DNA of 64,000 nucleotides from Bacillota bacterium (GTDB taxonomy: Bacteria; Bacillota_A; Clostridia; Lachnospirales; Lachnospiraceae), in NCBI GenBank assembly GCA_023443625.1, contig JAEZTQ010000064.1:1-64000 (forward strand). Reading direction: 5' to 3'. The position numbers and the translations under genes are program-made. Below the pieces are notes generated by a model. It was not told where the DNA came from. It made no database searches and saw only the letters and a list, made by a program, of their open reading frames with translations. Of the stretch, positions 8,340 through 18,497 are shown one piece after another; the first letter of the stretch is position 1; each line of letters starts with the position of its first letter.

Positions 8340-9362
8340 CTATATAATATATTTAATTTCTTTGTTGCTGAATATGGAGTTGATTTCATTATTAAAGAAT
8401 TCTGTTAATTCTGCTAGCTCCTCTTTGGTATAAACAAACTTGCCATAACCAAATTGGCCGTATTTGAAACTACGTTCCTCATCCTTCATGGGTAGTTTAT
8501 TATCAGGAAATACCTGGGTAATTACATTTTTGGCTCTGCTTGTATATCGGTGCGATATAACCTCAAAGGTCAATGGATGCTTTATATTCGTTGGAATTCT
8601 ATCTTTTAAGTCAAGGAGTAATTCATGATAATCCTTCTTCCATTCCTCATAGAGAAAAACAGGAGCAATGATAAATCCTACGGGGTAACCAGCTTCCAGT
8701 GTTTTTTTGCAGGCCTCAATTCTTTTGCTGGCGGAAGGAGTTCCACTCTCATATTCACGAATTACTTTATCCGTATTCAGTGTAAAACGAATTTCCGTAT
8801 GGTTCCTATGATTAATATCCAGTAATGTATCCACATCTGTGAATTTTGTTACCAAACGAAATCTGCCTTGTTCATTCTTGCTGAAGAATTCAATGGTCTG
8901 CTTCAAAGCATTAGAATAGGGTTCCACAGGAATGGGGTCAGAGGTTGCTGAGCCTTCAAATATGGTTTTATCAGGCAACCTTTGTCCTATATATATCTGG
9001 GCTTGAGCAAGAATATCGTCTATATTTACATTAACTCTCATATAGGGCTTGTCCCCCATATTCGTATTCAGATAGCAATATTGGCATTGGCCAATACAGC
9101 CTGACATTAAGGGCAGTTGATAATGTGCAGAAGGCTTGCAGGACTGAAAACTCATTCCTTTTTTTACTCCTACTACAAGGGTTTTCTTGCCGGCACGATA
9201 TCTGTTAGACAGGGTATCGCCTGGAATATTTTCTTTTATTCTGTTTCCTCTTAATTCTATTATCTCAATATCTTTTTCCTTAATAAAATACTGATATATT
9301 TTCTGACCCATTTCATAATTAAGAGCATCTTTCTCAAATAAAATGCGTTTTGGAATAAACAT
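8340..9362 (-). CDS. splB: Spore photoproduct lyase (radical SAM DNA repair)
   Basis: This enzyme reverses the 5-thyminyl-5,6-dihydrothymine lesion of UV-irradiated spores during germination. The radical SAM motif is Cys89, Cys93 and Cys96 (SGCIGQCQYCYLNT). I start at the ATG at 9362, behind GAGGT, giving 340 residues, close to the Bacillus enzyme. The open frame continues to 9428 but the extra 22 residues are atypical. Where Bacillus has a catalytic Cys in an ACTSD-like motif, this protein has Ala139 (GSATSDP). Cys75 (SFQSCKPS) is placed like the alternative donor Cys I recall for the Clostridium acetobutylicum enzyme. It supports a spore-forming host. Confidence 0.92.
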   Translation of the reverse strand: MFIPKRILFEKDALNYEMGQKIYQYFIKEKDIEIIELRGNRIKENIPGDTLSNRYRAGKKTLVVGVKKGMSFQSCKPSAHYQLPLMSGCIGQCQYCYLNTNMGDKPYMRVNVNIDDILAQAQIYIGQRLPDKTIFEGSATSDPIPVEPYSNALKQTIEFFSKNEQGRFRLVTKFTDVDTLLDINHRNHTEIRFTLNTDKVIREYESGTPSASKRIEACKKTLEAGYPVGFIIAPVFLYEEWKKDYHELLLDLKDRIPTNIKHPLTFEVISHRYTSRAKNVITQVFPDNKLPMKDEERSFKYGQFGYGKFVYTKEELAELTEFFNNEINSIFSNKEIKYII

Positions 9363-9817
9363 ACATACCTCACTTACATAAGAATAATTCTTGATGCTAT
9401 TATTCCTTAGATTCTGGCAAGTATACATTAACTATACTGAATTACCAAATAATGAAAACAGGTAATTACATAAATATGACAGATGTGCTACAATAGTAAT
9501 AAATTGGATACTCTGTTACTTATTTATCATGCTAATCTTTACGTCTATTCATACTATCGATTTAACTAATATGCTAATCTTATACCTTTCATAATCAACC
9601 AAACTCCATAATATTACTAATAATTACCCTTCAAATGAGAATTACTAGTCAAATATAATAAAATTTATTTTTTAGGAATAAAGTCGTAGTTAACATATTT
9701 TATTTCATATGAATATATTTGAAGGGTATCCTCATATAATTTCAATGCTGATAAATAACAACTTGAAATGCTGATGAAATAGAAAAGGACCATAGAGGGA
9801 AAGGGGAGGTTCAAAAG
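9363..9817. other. Intergenic between divergent splB and glgB
   Basis: This is a divergent promoter region, strongly AT-rich. A TATAAT at 9735-9740 could be the -10 of the glycogen operon, but no good -35 lies at the right distance. I found no ORF with a ribosome site and no strong hairpin. Confidence 0.4.
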
Positions 9818-11719
9818 ATGGTGCAAACAAAAAACCCCAAAGTTATATCCGATGAACACATTTATCTATTTCACGAAGGAAGAAATTATAGAAGCTATCA
9901 AATACTTGGGGCACACTTGATAAAAAGCAGGGGTGTAGAGGGAGTTCATTTTGGTCTATGGGCTCCAGGTGCCAGCTGGATTTGCCTTGTTGGTGATTTT
10001 AATCATTGGAAGCTTCATGCTCATCCCATGAACCGGGTGCCAGAATCGGGACTTTGGGAATTGTTTATCCCCGGTATGGGAGATAATCAGCTTTACAAAT
10101 ATGCTATAGGAACGCCCTGGGGAGAAGTACTTTATAAATCAGATCCCTATGCTTATTATGCCGAAGTGAGACCTAATAATGCATCTGTTATTTATGATTT
10201 AGAGGGTTTTACCTGGCAGGATAGTCAGTGGGAGAAGCAAAAGAGAAATAACTTACCATATAATAAACCTATGATAATTTATGAGGTTCATCTTGGCTCC
10301 TGGAGGAGAAAAGATGATAAAACCTTTATGAATTACCGTGAAATTGCTGATGAATTATTGGATTACGTCATGGAGATGGGCTATACCCATATAGAGCTTT
10401 TACCTGTTATGGAGCATCCCTTTGATGGCTCCTGGGGATATCAGGTCACAGGCTATTATGCAGTAACCAGTAGATACGGAACACCAAAGGATTTTATGTA
10501 TTTTATTGATTTATGCCATCAAAAGGGGATTGGAGTTATTCTTGATTGGGTGCCAGGTCATTTTCCAAAAGATAGTCATGGCCTTGCCAGATTTGACGGG
10601 ACTCCCTTGTATGAGCATCCTGATCCATTAAGAGGAGAGCATCCCCAATGGGGAACTCTGATCTTTGATTATAGCAGGAAGGAAGTACATAGCTTTCTAA
10701 TTTCTAATATTATGTTTTGGCTGGAATATTATCATGTGGATGGAATCCGTGTAGATGCCGTTACCAGTATACTTTATTTGGATTATGCCAGAGAAAAGTG
10801 GCTTCCCAATCAGTATGGTGGTAGAGAGAATCTTGAGGCTGAAGAATTCCTTAAGAAATTAAATGAGGCCGTTTCTAATGAATATCCAAACACCTTAATG
10901 ATAGCAGAAGATTCCAGTCAATGGCCCAAGGTTACACAACCTGTCAAGAATGGAGGCCTAGGATTTATCTTTAAGTGGAATATGGGATGGATGAACGATA
11001 CCTTAAAATATTGTTCTATTGATCCTTTATTTCGTAAAGGGAGTCATAATCTACTTACCTTTTCCCTTACTTATGCCTTTTCTGAGAATTACATTTTACC
11101 TTTGTCCCATGATGAGGTTGTGCATGGAAAGCTTTCCTTATTAAACCGGATGCCTGGAGATTATCAGCAGAAATTTGCAGGTTTAAGAAGCTTATTGGGC
11201 TATATGATGGCTCACCCGGGAAAAAAGCTTGTATTTATGGGTGGGGAATTTGGCCAGTTCATTGAGTGGAAGTATGATGATAGCCTTGATTGGTTCTTGC
11301 TCGATTATGACATGCACATGAAGATGAAGGATTATGTCAATGCCTTGAACCATTTTTACCTGAAGAATTCCTGCCTTTGGGAGGATGACGGAGGATGGAA
11401 GGGATTTGAGTGGATCTGTGTAGATGATAGTGATCGTAGTTTGATTGCCTTTATTCGTAAGACTAGTATAGGGAAGGACATTATGGTTGTAGTAATTAAT
11501 TTCACCCCAGTTTGCTGGAACGATTATATATTGGGGGTACCCAAGGCATCTGGTTATAAACTTATGTTTAATTCAGACCTGATTTGCTTTGGAGGTACAG
11601 GAATGACTCTTTGCGATATTGCAGTTGTGAAAGAGGAGCCCTGTCATGGCTTTAGACAATCTGTTTCACTGACAATACCGGCCTTATCTGTCACATTTTA
11701 TAAGCCAGTGGAACTTTAA
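9818..11719 (+). CDS. glgB: 1,4-alpha-glucan branching enzyme
   Basis: GlgB makes alpha-1,6 branches in glycogen in the cytoplasm. An N-terminal CBM48-like domain (residues about 30-130) precedes the GH13 barrel. Visible motifs are [21 protein letters not shown] (nucleophile Asp near residue 312), IAEDSS (acid/base Glu) and [10 protein letters not shown]. The length of 633 residues is normal for this family. GGGGAGGT precedes the ATG. It is the first gene of the operon glgB-glgC-glgD-glgA-glgA2, with short gaps throughout. Confidence 0.96.
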   Translation: MVQTKNPKVISDEHIYLFHEGRNYRSYQILGAHLIKSRGVEGVHFGLWAPGASWICLVGDFNHWKLHAHPMNRVPESGLWELFIPGMGDNQLYKYAIGTPWGEVLYKSDPYAYYAEVRPNNASVIYDLEGFTWQDSQWEKQKRNNLPYNKPMIIYEVHLGSWRRKDDKTFMNYREIADELLDYVMEMGYTHIELLPVMEHPFDGSWGYQVTGYYAVTSRYGTPKDFMYFIDLCHQKGIGVILDWVPGHFPKDSHGLARFDGTPLYEHPDPLRGEHPQWGTLIFDYSRKEVHSFLISNIMFWLEYYHVDGIRVDAVTSILYLDYAREKWLPNQYGGRENLEAEEFLKKLNEAVSNEYPNTLMIAEDSSQWPKVTQPVKNGGLGFIFKWNMGWMNDTLKYCSIDPLFRKGSHNLLTFSLTYAFSENYILPLSHDEVVHGKLSLLNRMPGDYQQKFAGLRSLLGYMMAHPGKKLVFMGGEFGQFIEWKYDDSLDWFLLDYDMHMKMKDYVNALNHFYLKNSCLWEDDGGWKGFEWICVDDSDRSLIAFIRKTSIGKDIMVVVINFTPVCWNDYILGVPKASGYKLMFNSDLICFGGTGMTLCDIAVVKEEPCHGFRQSVSLTIPALSVTFYKPVEL

Positions 11720-11759
11720 TAAATTGGATGAACGACAAACTAAAAAGGAGGACTTTTTG

Positions 11760-12995
11760 ATGGTTACTAAAAAATGTGTTGCAATGCTTCTTGCTGGAGG
11801 GCAGGGTAGCAGATTAGGTGTTTTAACAAAGAATTCGGCAAAGCCGGCGGTTCCTTTTGGTGGGAAATATCGAATTATTGATTTCCCCCTGAGTAATTGC
11901 ACCAATTCGGGAATTGATACAATTGGAGTGCTTACTCAGTACAAACCTCTTAAGCTAAATTCCTATATTGGAATTGGTCAACCTTGGGATCTTGATAGGT
12001 TAAATGGGGGAGTTACCATTCTCCCACCATATATGAAGCAGACGGCAGGAGAATGGTATAGTGGCACTGCCAATGCAATTTATCAAAATATTGAATTTAT
12101 AGAAGCTTACAAACCTGAATATGTTCTTATTTTATCAGGAGATCAGATATATAAAATGGATTATAGTGAAATGCTGGAATTCCATGAAGAGAAGAATGCC
12201 GATGTAACTATAGCAATTCTGGAGGTACCTTGGGAGGAGGCCAGTCGTTTTGGAATCATGAATACCAATGAAGATAATGAAGTATATGAATTTGTTGAAA
12301 AGCCCAATAAACCCATCAGTAATAAGGCTTCTATGGGTATTTATATATTTAGCTGGAAGAAGCTGAGGCAGTATCTATTAGAAGATCAGAATACCCCGGG
12401 TTCAGGTAATGATTTTGGGAAGGACATCATTCCGAAGATGTTACGAAATAAGGAGCGCATGTTTGCTTATCCTTTCAAGGGGTATTGGAGGGATGTTGGC
12501 ACAATACAAAGTCTGTGGGAAGCTAATATGGATTTGCTAGAAGAAAGTCCGGAGCTTGATTTATATGATCCAGGATGGAAGATTTATTCCAGAAATCCCG
12601 TTGAGCCACCCCATTTTATTGCTTTGGGTGCTAATGTAAGACGGTGCATAATTACGGAGGGAGGAATCATTTATGGAGATGTATATCATTCCGTTCTATT
12701 TTCCGGTGTTACCGTGGGAAGAGGAAGTAAAATACACAACTCCATTCTGATGCCAAATGTAAAGGTAGGGGAAAATACCATTATTGAAAATGCCATAATA
12801 GCTGAAAATACCATTATCGGAGATGGTTGCTATATCGGTAACAAAGGTCGGACGGATGAAGAGAGTGAGGAAGATATAATGGAGAATGAGATTACGGTAA
12901 TCGGAGAAAATCTGATTCTACCCTCGGGATATAAACTAGATAAGGGGAATATGATTGACACAGATAACTATAGAGCTTATCAAGCAGTCGTATGA
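11760..12995 (+). CDS. glgC: Glucose-1-phosphate adenylyltransferase, catalytic subunit
   Basis: GlgC makes ADP-glucose from glucose 1-phosphate and ATP, the committed step of glycogen synthesis. The N-terminal nucleotidyltransferase fold has the intact [10 protein letters not shown] signature near residues 10-19 and [15 protein letters not shown]. The C terminus is a left-handed beta-helix (hexapeptide repeats such as [16 protein letters not shown]). ATG 11760 is preferred over an in-frame ATG at 11724 because AAAAAGGAGG sits just upstream; this gives 411 residues. glgD follows 16 bp after its stop, and the two products probably form a heterotetramer. Confidence 0.96.
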   Translation: MVTKKCVAMLLAGGQGSRLGVLTKNSAKPAVPFGGKYRIIDFPLSNCTNSGIDTIGVLTQYKPLKLNSYIGIGQPWDLDRLNGGVTILPPYMKQTAGEWYSGTANAIYQNIEFIEAYKPEYVLILSGDQIYKMDYSEMLEFHEEKNADVTIAILEVPWEEASRFGIMNTNEDNEVYEFVEKPNKPISNKASMGIYIFSWKKLRQYLLEDQNTPGSGNDFGKDIIPKMLRNKERMFAYPFKGYWRDVGTIQSLWEANMDLLEESPELDLYDPGWKIYSRNPVEPPHFIALGANVRRCIITEGGIIYGDVYHSVLFSGVTVGRGSKIHNSILMPNVKVGENTIIENAIIAENTIIGDGCYIGNKGRTDEESEEDIMENEITVIGENLILPSGYKLDKGNMIDTDNYRAYQAVV

Positions 12996-13011
12996 GCGAG
13001 GAGGACTTCTT

Positions 13012-14133
13012 ATGAGAGATACAATGGGAATTATTTATACAGGTGAAAGCAATATAAGTTTGCGAGAGCTTACTTTAAGGAGATCTGTAGCTGCCCTGCC
13101 CTATGGTGGCAGATATCGTGTAATAGATTTTACCTTATCCAATATGATAAATTCAGGCATTATCAATGTTGGTTTGATAACACAGAATAACTACCATTCT
13201 CTAATGGATCACTTAGATTCAGGAAAACAGTGGGATCTTGACCGTAAAAATGATGGTCTCTTTATTCTCCCCCCGTATGTCAGTTCGGATAATACGGGGT
13301 GGTACAGAGGAGAGATTGATGCCTACCATAGTAATATGTCCTATATTCGCAGAAGTTCACAAAAACATGTAGTGATCTCTGGAAGCTCCATGGTATGTAA
13401 TCTCACCTATGATGATGCTATGGAATTTCATAAAGATAATAAGGCAGATATTACTGTTATATATAAGCAGGAAAGTAAAGCAACAAGAGATGAACTATCT
13501 AGGCATACCTTAATTCAAACCGATGATGATAACCGGATTTGGGATATTGAAGTAAAACCTTCTGCTCCAAGATCAGACAAGATATCCATGGAAATGTATA
13601 TTATTGATAAGAGATTATTTGAATATTTGATAGAGGAATGCGTAGCTAGAGGTCAATATGATTTTAATAAGGACATCTTAATTAAAAACATGGATAAGCT
13701 TAGAATACTGGGATACCCCTATGATGGATATCTTGCAAAGATTGACAGTATTTCATCTTATTTCAAACATAATTTGGAGTTATTTGACCAAGAAAACTTC
13801 TATGAATTATTCCATCATGCCGGACCCATTTATACGAAGGTTAAGGATGAGGTTCCTGCAAAATATGGTGAAGAGTCTATGGCAGAGAACTCCTTAGTCG
13901 CAGATGGCTGCATAATTGAGGGGTATATTGAAAACTGTGTACTTTTTAGAGGTGTAAAGATAGCCAAGGGTGCTGTGGTAAAGAATAGCATAATTATGCA
14001 GGATGCAGAGATACAGGAAAGAGCTGCTATTGAGAATGTAATTTTAGATAAGGAAGTTATCATAAGAAAGGGCAAGCATCTTATTGGTCAAGAGAGTTAC
14101 CCCATGGTTATTCGTAAAAAAGCAATAATATAA
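13012..14133 (+). CDS. glgD: Glucose-1-phosphate adenylyltransferase, GlgD (regulatory) subunit
   Basis: This GlgC paralogue has 373 residues. It keeps the overall fold (GGRYRVIDFTLSNMINSG, C-terminal hexapeptide repeats) but lacks the glycine-rich AGGxGxRL catalytic signature; the N terminus reads MGIIYTGESNISLREL. This is typical of GlgD of Firmicutes, which modulates GlgC rather than catalysing. The start at 13012 is set by AGGAGG a few bases upstream. It sits between glgC and glgA in the operon. Confidence 0.95.
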   Translation: MRDTMGIIYTGESNISLRELTLRRSVAALPYGGRYRVIDFTLSNMINSGIINVGLITQNNYHSLMDHLDSGKQWDLDRKNDGLFILPPYVSSDNTGWYRGEIDAYHSNMSYIRRSSQKHVVISGSSMVCNLTYDDAMEFHKDNKADITVIYKQESKATRDELSRHTLIQTDDDNRIWDIEVKPSAPRSDKISMEMYIIDKRLFEYLIEECVARGQYDFNKDILIKNMDKLRILGYPYDGYLAKIDSISSYFKHNLELFDQENFYELFHHAGPIYTKVKDEVPAKYGEESMAENSLVADGCIIEGYIENCVLFRGVKIAKGAVVKNSIIMQDAEIQERAAIENVILDKEVIIRKGKHLIGQESYPMVIRKKAII

Positions 14134-14151
14134 AATGTGGAGGTGTTTATT

Positions 14152-15588
14152 CTGAAAATATTAATGGCGACTTCAGAAGCAAGCCCGTTTGCAAAAACTG
14201 GCGGATTGGCAGATGTTCTAGGTTCTTTGCCCGGTGCCCTAAAAAAACAGGGAGTAGATGTCAGGGTTATTATGCCTAAGTATGGTACAATACCTGCCCA
14301 CTTACATGAGAATATAGTACATAATTGTTATATCTATGTAAACCTTGGGTGGAGAAATCTATATTGCGGAATCGAAGAGCTGGAGTACAATGGCGTAATT
14401 TACTATTTTATAGATAATGAATATTATTTTAATAGAGATAATTTATATAGTTATGATGATGATTTTGAACGCTATGCTTTTTTTTGTAAAGCAGTTATGG
14501 CAGCAATTCCTTTTTTGTGTTTTACACCGGATATCATACACTGTCATGACTGGCAGACGGGAATGATACCAGTCTTGTTGGAGTCAAATTACCGCAAACA
14601 GGAACAATATAGAGATATTTCAACAATGTTTACAATACATAATCTGAAATATCAGGGTATCTATGGAATTAAGGAAATGAAGGATTGGTTTGACTTAGAC
14701 GATTCTTATTTTACTGATGATAAGTTGGAATTTTATGGTAGTGGCAGCTTTATGAAGGGTGGCCTGGTATATGCCAATATTCTTACAACGGTGAGTGAAA
14801 CCTATGCACAGGAAATAAAGAATTCCTTCTATGGTGAGGGTATGGAGGGACTTTTAAATGCTAGAAGTAATGATTTATTTGGTGTAGTTAATGGCATTGA
14901 TTATGATGAATTTAATCCGGCAAAGGATAAGTTTATAGTTCAAAATTATACCAAATCCAAGCTAAAGGATAAAGGGGTTAATAAGATGGCCTTACAAGAG
15001 GAACTTAACCTCACTGTTGGAGAAGACATCCCAATGATCGGTTTGATATCCAGATTAGTGGATCAGAAAGGGCTGGATTTAATTGGCTGTGTGTTTGAGG
15101 AGATTATGTCAGAAGAAATACAATTTGTTGCGCTTGGTACTGGTAATGAGCAATATGAGAGATTATTTGCAGGGGCTGTGTATAGATTTCCTGGCAAGGT
15201 GTCGGCTAATATCCGATTTGACAATGAGCTAGCACATAAAATCTATGCAGCAGCAGACTTTTTCTTAATGCCCTCTCTCTTTGAACCCTGTGGTCTTGGT
15301 CAGTTAATCAGTCTGCGTTATGGCACACTGCCCATTGTTAGAGAGACGGGAGGATTAAAGGATACGGTATTTTCCTATAACGAAGAAACAGGGGAAGGGA
15401 ATGGGTTTAGCTTTGCCAATTACAATGCCCATGATATGCTTAATACAATAAGGCGTGCCTTGTCCATATATAGGCGGAAAACGCTGCGTACACAGCTTAG
15501 AAAATCAGCCATGTCCTGTGATTGTAGCTGGTCGAACTCTGCAAGTAAGTATATAGAATTATACCGCCAATTAAAGCCGGGGCTATAA
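14152..15588 (+). CDS. glgA: Glycogen synthase (GT5)
   Basis: This ADP-glucose-dependent glycogen synthase extends alpha-1,4 chains. The KTGGL motif (SEASPFAKTGGLADV), DWQTG and the C-terminal EPCGLGQ and ETGGL motifs are all intact. The start is unusual. The canonical N terminus KILMATSEASPF follows a CTG at 14152, and the ribosome site GGAGGTG (14139-14145) sits six bases before it. GTG codons at 14137 and 14143 lie on or inside that ribosome site. I therefore place the start at CTG 14152, about 478 residues; an annotator may prefer GTG 14137 or 14143. It is the fourth gene of the glg operon. Confidence 0.93.
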   Translation: MKILMATSEASPFAKTGGLADVLGSLPGALKKQGVDVRVIMPKYGTIPAHLHENIVHNCYIYVNLGWRNLYCGIEELEYNGVIYYFIDNEYYFNRDNLYSYDDDFERYAFFCKAVMAAIPFLCFTPDIIHCHDWQTGMIPVLLESNYRKQEQYRDISTMFTIHNLKYQGIYGIKEMKDWFDLDDSYFTDDKLEFYGSGSFMKGGLVYANILTTVSETYAQEIKNSFYGEGMEGLLNARSNDLFGVVNGIDYDEFNPAKDKFIVQNYTKSKLKDKGVNKMALQEELNLTVGEDIPMIGLISRLVDQKGLDLIGCVFEEIMSEEIQFVALGTGNEQYERLFAGAVYRFPGKVSANIRFDNELAHKIYAAADFFLMPSLFEPCGLGQLISLRYGTLPIVRETGGLKDTVFSYNEETGEGNGFSFANYNAHDMLNTIRRALSIYRRKTLRTQLRKSAMSCDCSWSNSASKYIELYRQLKPGL

Positions 15589-15641
15589 GATAGAAAATAC
15601 AAGGAAAGCACATAAGTATAGGGAATGAAGGAGCATAAGAT

Positions 15642-17039
15642 ATGAATCGAAAAATTAAAATTCTATATGTAAGTGCAGAAATATCACCCTATGCCAGTGC
15701 CGGAGGTCTTGGAGAAGTTGGAAGAAGTTACCCCAAGGCATTAGTAGAAGTTGGCAATATAGAAGTAAGAAGAGTCATGCCTTTATATAAAGAGATTAAG
15801 GAAAAGCTTAATTACCTAATGGATTTTCCCCTGGCTATGGGAACAAAGTATGAAACCTGCATACTTAAGACAGATCGTAAGAATAAAGAAATCCCAACAT
15901 ATTTTATTGGCAACCATGGTTATTTTTACAGAGATAATATCTATGCCTATGACGATGATGGTTTTCGCTTTTTCTTCTTTTGTAAGGCAGTGGTGGAGAT
16001 GCTTAAAGTAATTGGGTTTAAGCCGGATATAGTCCACACCAATGATTGGCATACGGGATTTCTTCCATTATTGTTAAAAAAGGAATTTCCATCCATAAAA
16101 TCTGTATATACCATTCATAATATATCCTATCATGGATTTATTCCCTCCTCTTATTTAGCAGACCTAATGACGAAGGTGGAAATGGAGCTCTTAGGCTACC
16201 CTGAATGGTTGAATTTTATGAAGGCCGGTATCTTGTATGGAGATCTTATCACTACAGTAAGTCCTGGTTATAAGAATGAAGTCCTTATTCCCGAGAAAAG
16301 CTACGGCATGTCACAGCTCCTTAAAGAGAGGTTAGCTTCCTTTTATGGTATTTTAAATGGTATTGATACCCATGTCTATAATCCCAAGGCGGAGGGTGTG
16401 CTTGCTTATCCCTATGACTTTAGGGATTGGGAGAATAAGAGGAAAAACAGGTCTGTCTTACGCAAGGAATACGGATTACCGGATACAGAAGTGCCCTTAA
16501 TAGCTATGGTTACCAGATTGGAATATGCAAAGGGTATAGATTTGGTTATGAAGGCCATCAGCTATTTGAATTTAAGTACCTTTCAATTAATCATTATGGG
16601 TTCGGGAAATCCATATTATCACGGGATATTTGAAAGCTTATCCTCAGGTTATTCCAAAAATATAGTATTTGAATATAAATATACTCCTGACCTTGCTAAG
16701 AAGATCTATGCAGCAGCTGATATCTATCTAATGCCTTCCCAATATGAGCCCTGCGGTTTGGGTCAGCTATATGCCATGAGGTATGGGGCAGTACCCATAG
16801 TAAATCCTGTAGGAGGCTTAAGTGATACGGTAAAAGATTATAGAGAACATCCCAGAGAAATGTCAGGATTTTATATGGAGGATTGGACACAGGAAGCTCT
16901 GGTAAATGCCATAAAAAGAGCCATAGAGGCCTATTATACTTCAGATTGGGTAAAATTAATCCAAAATGGAATGGGCTATAATGCTTCCTGGAGCAGAAGT
17001 GTTGCAGAATATATAAGATGTTATAAAGAACTCATATAA
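15642..17039 (+). CDS. Second GT5 glycogen/starch-synthase-like protein
   Basis: This 465-residue GT5 protein closes the glg operon, about 50 bp after glgA and behind GAAGGAG. The fold motifs DWHTGF, GSGNPYYHG and EPCGLGQLYAMRYGAVP are present. The N-terminal KxGGL motif, whose Lys contacts the ADP-glucose phosphates, reads YASAGGLGEV, so Lys is replaced by Ser. The C-terminal TGGL motif reads PVGGL. It may use another donor or acceptor, make a different glucan structure, or act as a non-catalytic partner of GlgA. A role in glycogen metabolism is inferred from position. Confidence 0.85.
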   Translation: MNRKIKILYVSAEISPYASAGGLGEVGRSYPKALVEVGNIEVRRVMPLYKEIKEKLNYLMDFPLAMGTKYETCILKTDRKNKEIPTYFIGNHGYFYRDNIYAYDDDGFRFFFFCKAVVEMLKVIGFKPDIVHTNDWHTGFLPLLLKKEFPSIKSVYTIHNISYHGFIPSSYLADLMTKVEMELLGYPEWLNFMKAGILYGDLITTVSPGYKNEVLIPEKSYGMSQLLKERLASFYGILNGIDTHVYNPKAEGVLAYPYDFRDWENKRKNRSVLRKEYGLPDTEVPLIAMVTRLEYAKGIDLVMKAISYLNLSTFQLIIMGSGNPYYHGIFESLSSGYSKNIVFEYKYTPDLAKKIYAAADIYLMPSQYEPCGLGQLYAMRYGAVPIVNPVGGLSDTVKDYREHPREMSGFYMEDWTQEALVNAIKRAIEAYYTSDWVKLIQNGMGYNASWSRSVAEYIRCYKELI

Positions 17040-17062
17040 TAAAAAGAAATCTGCTAATTAAG

Positions 17063-17095
17063 TCAGGCTGGGCCAATGCCCAGCCTGAACTTTTC
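17063..17095 (+). terminator. Terminator of the glycogen operon
   Basis: An 11-bp perfect stem (TCAGGCTGGGC with GCCCAGCCTGA) with a CAAT loop is followed by ACTTTTCT. Confidence 0.9.
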
Positions 17096-17155
17096 TACTT
17101 TCACACGTGTATGCATACCTGGCACATAACGCATTAAAATTGTATAAGGTAAGGT

Positions 17156-17656
17156 TTATTTAGGTGTATACATACCCTTACTTATCATATAAGCAGTGAT
17201 TGCTTCACCATGCTTTTGCTCTTCTTTTTGAATATGATTTAGGACATCACGAACCTGTGCATCCTGAAATTCAAAAATAGTTGTATTATAAGTGCTAGAG
17301 ACATATTTTTCTGTTTGTAACATATCGGTACAAAGATCTTTATCAGAAGATAAAAATGGTTGATTTGCCATGCTTTGCTGATTAACCTGCTGGTTCTGCC
17401 CGTTCTGTTGCTGAGGGCTTCCCTGGCTGCTCTGATTACTTCCACTCATAGATGGTACCTGTCCACTAAGTAATGTATTAATCGTCTGCAAATGTTCTTT
17501 CTCTTTTTCACCATTACTACGAAATACAGCTTTCAATTGTGGATCGCTTGATAGGTTTGCGTAGTTTTCATATTTTTTAATGCAAATTTCTTCATGAGAC
17601 TTAGCATCTTCTAATAAAAATCTCTCTTTTGTGGTTAGTGTAATATTTGTTATCAT
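17156..17656 (-). CDS. CotF-like spore coat protein (ferritin-like fold)
   Basis: The N-terminal half (MITNITLTTKERFLLEDAKSHEEICIKKYENYA) and the C-terminal helix pair (TEKYVSSTYNTTIFEFQDAQVRDVLNHIQKEEQKHGEAI) resemble CotF/DUF2383-type coat proteins with a four-helix core. A Gln/Ser/Asn-rich linker of about 35 residues separates them. The start at 17656 is fixed by GGAGGTG; an upstream ATG at 17686 lacks support. It is probably expressed in the mother cell late in sporulation. It is a single gene, convergent with the glycogen operon. Confidence 0.8.
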   Translation of the reverse strand: MITNITLTTKERFLLEDAKSHEEICIKKYENYANLSSDPQLKAVFRSNGEKEKEHLQTINTLLSGQVPSMSGSNQSSQGSPQQQNGQNQQVNQQSMANQPFLSSDKDLCTDMLQTEKYVSSTYNTTIFEFQDAQVRDVLNHIQKEEQKHGEAITAYMISKGMYTPK

Positions 17657-17762
17657 CGTAAACACCTCCACAATTAGTATTTTCACAAATCTTGTTTCTA
17701 TCCAATTAATTATAAAATTAAATTCAAATATGAATTTTTAATAGGAAAGCATCACCGACTGC

Positions 17763-18188
17763 TTACAGTTCTTTATTATATTTACAACGGTAGAAGATTC
17801 CGTATCCAATAACAAAGAGGTAGGCGCATACGATTAGTAGAATTACTGTGTAAGTAACGTTCATTAGAGCAAAGGTAAGCATTAATGCTCCAAAAACAAA
17901 AACCATACAGTCATAAGCTTTCGCCTTAGCTTTATTAGCTACCAGTTGATTGCGTTCATCCTTCTGTTCTATTTCCATCTGCTTTGCTAATTTGGGATTT
18001 TTCGCTATGGATCTTTTGCTCATTATATCCCCAAAAGCACCCCCGAAGGTACCGCATCCAATACCTATTAATAGATAGGGGTAAGGTAGTGAGGTCATCT
18101 CATCAAACATTTTCAATAGTACAAAGCCAACTCCTGTTAAAATTAAACCAACAATCGTAAGGAATACTGATAATTTACTTTGTTTCAT
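17763..18188 (-). CDS. Small four-helix membrane protein paired with an HTH regulator
   Basis: The protein has 141 residues. Two hydrophobic helices lie at about 8-26 and 36-55, a charged cytoplasmic loop (KQMEIEQKDERNQLVANKAKAKAYD) follows, and two more helices lie at about 88-132. The KDERN..NKAKAKAYD loop is typical of membrane proteins encoded beside small Xre regulators in Firmicutes. Its start overlaps the stop of the regulator by four bases (ATGA), so the two are translationally coupled. The role is unknown; a stress- or envelope-linked sensor is a guess. Confidence 0.7.
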   Translation of the reverse strand: MKQSKLSVFLTIVGLILTGVGFVLLKMFDEMTSLPYPYLLIGIGCGTFGGAFGDIMSKRSIAKNPKLAKQMEIEQKDERNQLVANKAKAKAYDCMVFVFGALMLTFALMNVTYTVILLIVCAYLFVIGYGIFYRCKYNKEL

Positions 18189-18388
18189 TCATTCTCCTCC
18201 TCATAAATAAAAATGTCTTCAATTCTCATATTAAAGTATCTTGAAATTTTGAAAGCTAGCAGGATCGATGGATTATAGCGACCATTCTCAAGGGAACCGA
18301 TAGTCTGACGTGATACCTCTAAAATAGCAGCTAGTTCTTCCTGGGTTATGTTATGTTGTTTTCGGATTTCTTCCAATCTGTTTTTCAC
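18185..18388 (-). CDS. Xre-family HTH regulator (67 aa)
   Basis: This single-domain Cro/CI-type helix-turn-helix protein has ITQEELAAILEVSRQTIGSLENGRYNPSILLAFKISRYF covering nearly its whole length. It resembles the YozG-like regulators that form an operon with a membrane protein. Three direct repeats flank its promoter (18410-18497), which suggests autoregulation. AAGGAGAG precedes the ATG. Confidence 0.88.
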   Translation of the reverse strand: MKNRLEEIRKQHNITQEELAAILEVSRQTIGSLENGRYNPSILLAFKISRYFNMRIEDIFIYEEENE

Positions 18389-18409
18389 TTATACTCTCCT
18401 TTCATGTAA

Positions 18410-18497
18410 AGTATACTTTCCATAAACCCAGTATAACATAATATAGTAAAATGTCAAGTATACTTTCCATAAAAATATTTATAATACTTTCCATAAA
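18410..18497 (-). promoter_or_regulatory. Promoter with three operator repeats for the Xre regulator
   Basis: On the minus strand, TTGACA (18452-18457) and TATACT (18430-18435) are spaced by 16 bases. The word AGTATACTTTCCATAAA occurs at 18410-18426 and 18457-18473, and a shortened copy (AATACTTTCCATAAA) lies at 18483-18497. One copy covers the start site, one abuts the -35 and one lies upstream. This is a classic layout for autorepression by the small HTH protein. Confidence 0.75.
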
